Source of the DNA: Nitrospinae bacterium RIFCSPLOWO2_12_FULL_45_22
GTDB lineage: Bacteria > 2-12-FULL-45-22
DNA: 15,238 bases
Reading direction: 5' to 3'
Assembly (NCBI GenBank): GCA_001803565.1
Contig: MHDQ01000151.1
Coordinates: 1-15,238, forward strand
Shown: one piece after another, positions 12,856-15,238 of the stretch
Numbering within the stretch: position 1 is the first letter of the stretch
How the letters are laid out: every line of letters begins with the position of its first letter
The notes under the pieces: generated by a model
The model's input: the letters and a program-made list of their open reading frames with translations, nothing else
Database searches by the model: none
What the model was told of the DNA's origin: nothing
Translations under genes and position numbers: made by a program

Positions 12856-13564
12856 AATTTTTTTGGCCCTGGATGTGAATAGTTATCGCCGGGCCGAAGA
12901 ATTAGTGACCAGGTTAAAAGATTATGTAGGGGGTTTTAAGGTAGGTAGCCAACTCTTTACCCGGGCCGGGCCAAGGGTTCTACGCATGATCAAGAAGGCT
13001 GGGAAGCCTATCTTCCTGGACCTTAAATATCATGATATACCTGCGACGGTCGCCCGGGCGGCAGAGGAAGCTGTCCGCCATGGTGTCTCTATCTTTAATG
13101 TCCATATCTCTGGCGGTTATGAGATGATGTGGGCCTGTGTAGAGACTTGTGGTAAATTATCCCGGGAAAAATCTCTGCCTAAACCACTGATCTTAGGAGT
13201 AACCCTCCTTACCAGCCTAACCGATGCCGACTTGAGCGATCTAGGTATCCAGCGGCGGATAGACGCCCAGGTGTTATCCCTGGGCAGGATGGCACAGAAA
13301 GCTGGCTTAGATGGTGTTGTAGCATCACCGCAAGAAGTAAAAGCGCTACGCGATGCCTTTGGTAAAGATTTCATTATATTATGCCCAGGAGTAAGGCCTG
13401 CTGGCGCCAACAAACATGACCACCACCGGAGCGCTACCCCTAAAGACGCTATTGCAGCAGGGGCCGATTATATAGTAGTAGGAAGGCCGATCCTGGATGC
13501 CCCTGACCCGGTATTGGTTTGTCAACGACTGATACAGGAAATAAAACAGGCTTCGCCCCGCTAG
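12839..13564 (+). CDS. pyrF: orotidine 5'-phosphate decarboxylase
   Basis: PyrF converts OMP to UMP, the last step of pyrimidine synthesis. The 241-aa product has the catalytic set: LALDV with Asp12, GGFKVGSQLF with Lys34, and FLDLKYHDIPATV holding the Asp61-x-Lys63-x-x-Asp66 array. The phosphate-binding GVRP loop and the C-terminal TPKDAIAAGADYIVVGRPI are also present. The segment between them reads GANKHDHHRSATP, a variation on the common DDQKRxxTP. It matches the short bacterial type I form. The start overlaps tatC by 17 bases, with AGAGGGA about 11 bases upstream, making it the last gene of the purA-tat run. It is separated from hutH by a palindromic element. Confidence 0.96.
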   Translation: MKAQDRIFLALDVNSYRRAEELVTRLKDYVGGFKVGSQLFTRAGPRVLRMIKKAGKPIFLDLKYHDIPATVARAAEEAVRHGVSIFNVHISGGYEMMWACVETCGKLSREKSLPKPLILGVTLLTSLTDADLSDLGIQRRIDAQVLSLGRMAQKAGLDGVVASPQEVKALRDAFGKDFIILCPGVRPAGANKHDHHRSATPKDAIAAGADYIVVGRPILDAPDPVLVCQRLIQEIKQASPR

Positions 13565-13695
13565 TAATTAGTTCCCACTGAAAAATGGGATGTCGAGCAA
13601 GCTCGACCACTACAGGCCTTATTAAAACAGTTATGCAATAACAATATGTAGTGGCAAAGCTTGCTTTGCAGAGATTTTTCAGTGGGAACTAATTA
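13565..13695. mobile_element. 131-bp MITE/REPIN-like element with perfect 22-bp terminal inverted repeats
   Basis: The 22 bases at 13565-13586 (starting TAATTAGTTCCCACTG) are the exact reverse complement of 13674-13695. Inside are two inverted units, each GTAGTGG followed by a 6-bp stem and a CTTG loop. The right one (13648-13669) has stem GCAAAG/CTTTGC; the left one, read on the minus strand (13613-13592), has stem GTCGAG/CTCGAC. The stems differ but both stay paired. No coding capacity is present. Each hairpin is followed, four bases on, by ATTTTT, so the element could also end transcription on both strands after pyrF. Confidence 0.8.
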
Positions 13696-13720
13696 GGGGT
13701 AACAGTTCAGAGGGATTTTT

Positions 13721-15238
13721 ATGCGCAAAATCGTTTATCTGGATGGAGAGACCCTGGGCTTCGAAGAAGTGGAAGAAATAGCGCTGGGGCAAGCCCAAGT
13801 CCAGATTGCGCCCCAGGCATTATCCAGGATGGCCGCTTCCCGTCAATACCTGGAGCAAATCATTGAGACTGGTGCAGTCATTTACGGGATCAATACCGGT
13901 TTTGGCGACCTGAGCAATGTCCGTATTGATCCCCAGGACATTGTTACCCTTCAAAAAAATCTGATCTTGAGTCATAGTGTTGGCGTAGGCCCCTTTTTTG
14001 ATGAGCCAGAAGTAAGGGCTATTATGGCTTTACGGGCTAATGTGTTAGCAAAGGGTTATTCCGGCGTTAGGCCCGCGTTAGCAGAGCTACTGGTAGAGAT
14101 GCTTAATGGGGATGTTATTCCCATTATTCCCCAGAAAGGTTCAGTGGGGGCAAGTGGTGACCTGGCGCCACTGGCCCACTTAGGGCTGGTTATGATTGGC
14201 CAGGGAGAGGCCTTTTATCAAGGCCAGCGGTTATCTGGAAAAGAGGCCCTGGACAAAGCAGGTCTTCAGCCAATAGAACTGCAGGCCAAAGAAGGCCTAT
14301 CCCTAATCAATGGCACCCAGGTAATGACGGCCCTGGGTGTCTTAACCCTGCTCCAGGGAGAGCGACTCATTCACTTAGCTGATGCGGCTGGGGCCATGAC
14401 CCTGGAAGCCGTCAAAGGTACTAATACCCCATTCAGGGACGAGATCCAACAGGTAAGGCCTCATCCCGGCCAAATAGCTACTGCCCGCCATCTACAGGCG
14501 ATGCTCCAGGATAGTGCTATCTTGCTCTCCCATAAGTATTGTCCCAAGATTCAAGATGCTTACTCTTTGCGGTGCATGCCCCAGGTACATGGGGCCATCC
14601 GGGATGCCTTATCCTATGTTAGGCGAGTATTGGAGATAGAAGTCAATGCCGCAACCGATAATCCTCTGGTTTTTCCAGAGGCAGACCTGGTCCTTTCGGG
14701 GGGTAATTTTCATGGTCAGCCCGTGGCCCTGGCATTGGATGTCTTAGGTATAGCCCTGACAGAACTGGGCACTATATCAGAGCGGAGGATAGAAGACCTG
14801 GTCAATCCCACCTTAAGCCATCTGCCAGCTTTCCTTACCGAAAAAGGTGGATTGAATACCGGTTTTATGATGCTTCAGGTTACGGCAGCAGCCCTGGCCT
14901 CAGAAAATAAGCTCCTGGCCACCCCTGCCAGCATACACTCTATACCTACCTCAGCCAATAAGGAGGATTATGTCTGTATGGGAGTAACTGCGGCCAGGAA
15001 GGCCAGAGAGATACTGGAGAATGTCCAACGCATAATAGCTATAGAACTGATCTGTGCGGCTCAGGGGTTAGAATTCAGTAATCCAGAAGAGGCGGGTGTT
15101 GGTGTCAGAAAACTCTATCAGCTTATCCGATCCTATATCCTACCATTGACCGAAGACCGTCCCCTTTATTCAGATATTGACAGGATATATCAATTGATCA
15201 GAAATAACTATCAATTGATTGAAAGCGCCCTATCCTAA
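13721..15238 (+). CDS. hutH: histidine ammonia-lyase
   Basis: HutH removes ammonia from L-histidine to give urocanate, the first step of histidine breakdown. The 505-aa product is complete, and its TAA is the last codon of the window. The catalytic MIO group would form from Ala144-Ser145-Gly146 in GSVGASGDLAPLAHL. Tyr55 in YGINTGFG is the catalytic tyrosine. Ser84-His85 in LILSHSVGVG is the substrate-selecting pair that marks histidine rather than tyrosine or phenylalanine lyases. NAATDNPLVF and GNFHGQP are also present. AGAGGGA lies about 6 bases before the ATG at 13721. Upstream is a repeat element rather than another hut gene; hutU, hutI or ftcD could follow to the right. Confidence 0.97.
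   Translation: MRKIVYLDGETLGFEEVEEIALGQAQVQIAPQALSRMAASRQYLEQIIETGAVIYGINTGFGDLSNVRIDPQDIVTLQKNLILSHSVGVGPFFDEPEVRAIMALRANVLAKGYSGVRPALAELLVEMLNGDVIPIIPQKGSVGASGDLAPLAHLGLVMIGQGEAFYQGQRLSGKEALDKAGLQPIELQAKEGLSLINGTQVMTALGVLTLLQGERLIHLADAAGAMTLEAVKGTNTPFRDEIQQVRPHPGQIATARHLQAMLQDSAILLSHKYCPKIQDAYSLRCMPQVHGAIRDALSYVRRVLEIEVNAATDNPLVFPEADLVLSGGNFHGQPVALALDVLGIALTELGTISERRIEDLVNPTLSHLPAFLTEKGGLNTGFMMLQVTAAALASENKLLATPASIHSIPTSANKEDYVCMGVTAARKAREILENVQRIIAIELICAAQGLEFSNPEEAGVGVRKLYQLIRSYILPLTEDRPLYSDIDRIYQLIRNNYQLIESALS

Noticed and set aside
1-15238. CRISPR arrays, rRNA, tRNA genes
   Set aside because: Reading both strands by eye I found no regularly spaced repeats, no rRNA-like blocks and no complete tRNA cloverleaf; a covariance-model scan was not possible.

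Overview
The window falls into two parts. Bases 1 to about 2380 are accessory DNA: the tail of an unidentified upstream gene, a D12-class DNA adenine methyltransferase whose 3' end lies inside an integron attC-like structure, a 248-bp segment bounded by a 20-bp inverted repeat, an overlapping DUF4160/DUF2442 gene pair, and a decayed group II intron with a reverse-transcriptase fragment. No integron integrase or transposase is visible.

From 2385 onward the content is ordinary chromosomal genes interrupted by small palindromic elements. On the minus strand, in transcription order, are hrcA followed by an acyl-CoA dehydrogenase, and then a MacA-type adaptor, an ABC ATPase and a MacB/FtsX-type permease. 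On the plus strand, after a 517-bp divergent intergenic region, are the iron-sulfur (beta) and b-heme (gamma) subunits of a type II DMSO-reductase-family molybdoenzyme. The catalytic alpha subunit is absent. A tightly overlapping purA-tatA-tatC-pyrF run follows, and hutH ends exactly at the window edge.

The organism looks like a Gram-negative bacterium, since a MacA adaptor needs a periplasm and outer membrane. It is moderate in GC, and probably anaerobic or facultative, with respiratory or hydrocarbon-type molybdoenzyme chemistry and a minimal TatA/TatC system. I cannot assign a phylum with confidence; a deltaproteobacterial or candidate-phylum origin is a guess from gene mix and repeat style.

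Points most worth a second look are the orphan beta/gamma pair whose gamma subunit has no signal peptide, the attC-like site overlapping the methyltransferase stop codon, and the 131-bp element before hutH, with a perfect 22-bp terminal inverted repeat and two internal GTAG-hairpins that differ by compensatory changes. Also notable are the DUF4160/DUF2442 pair with a promoter predicting a leaderless mRNA, and the inverted GTAG-like hairpin pair upstream of the molybdoenzyme genes.
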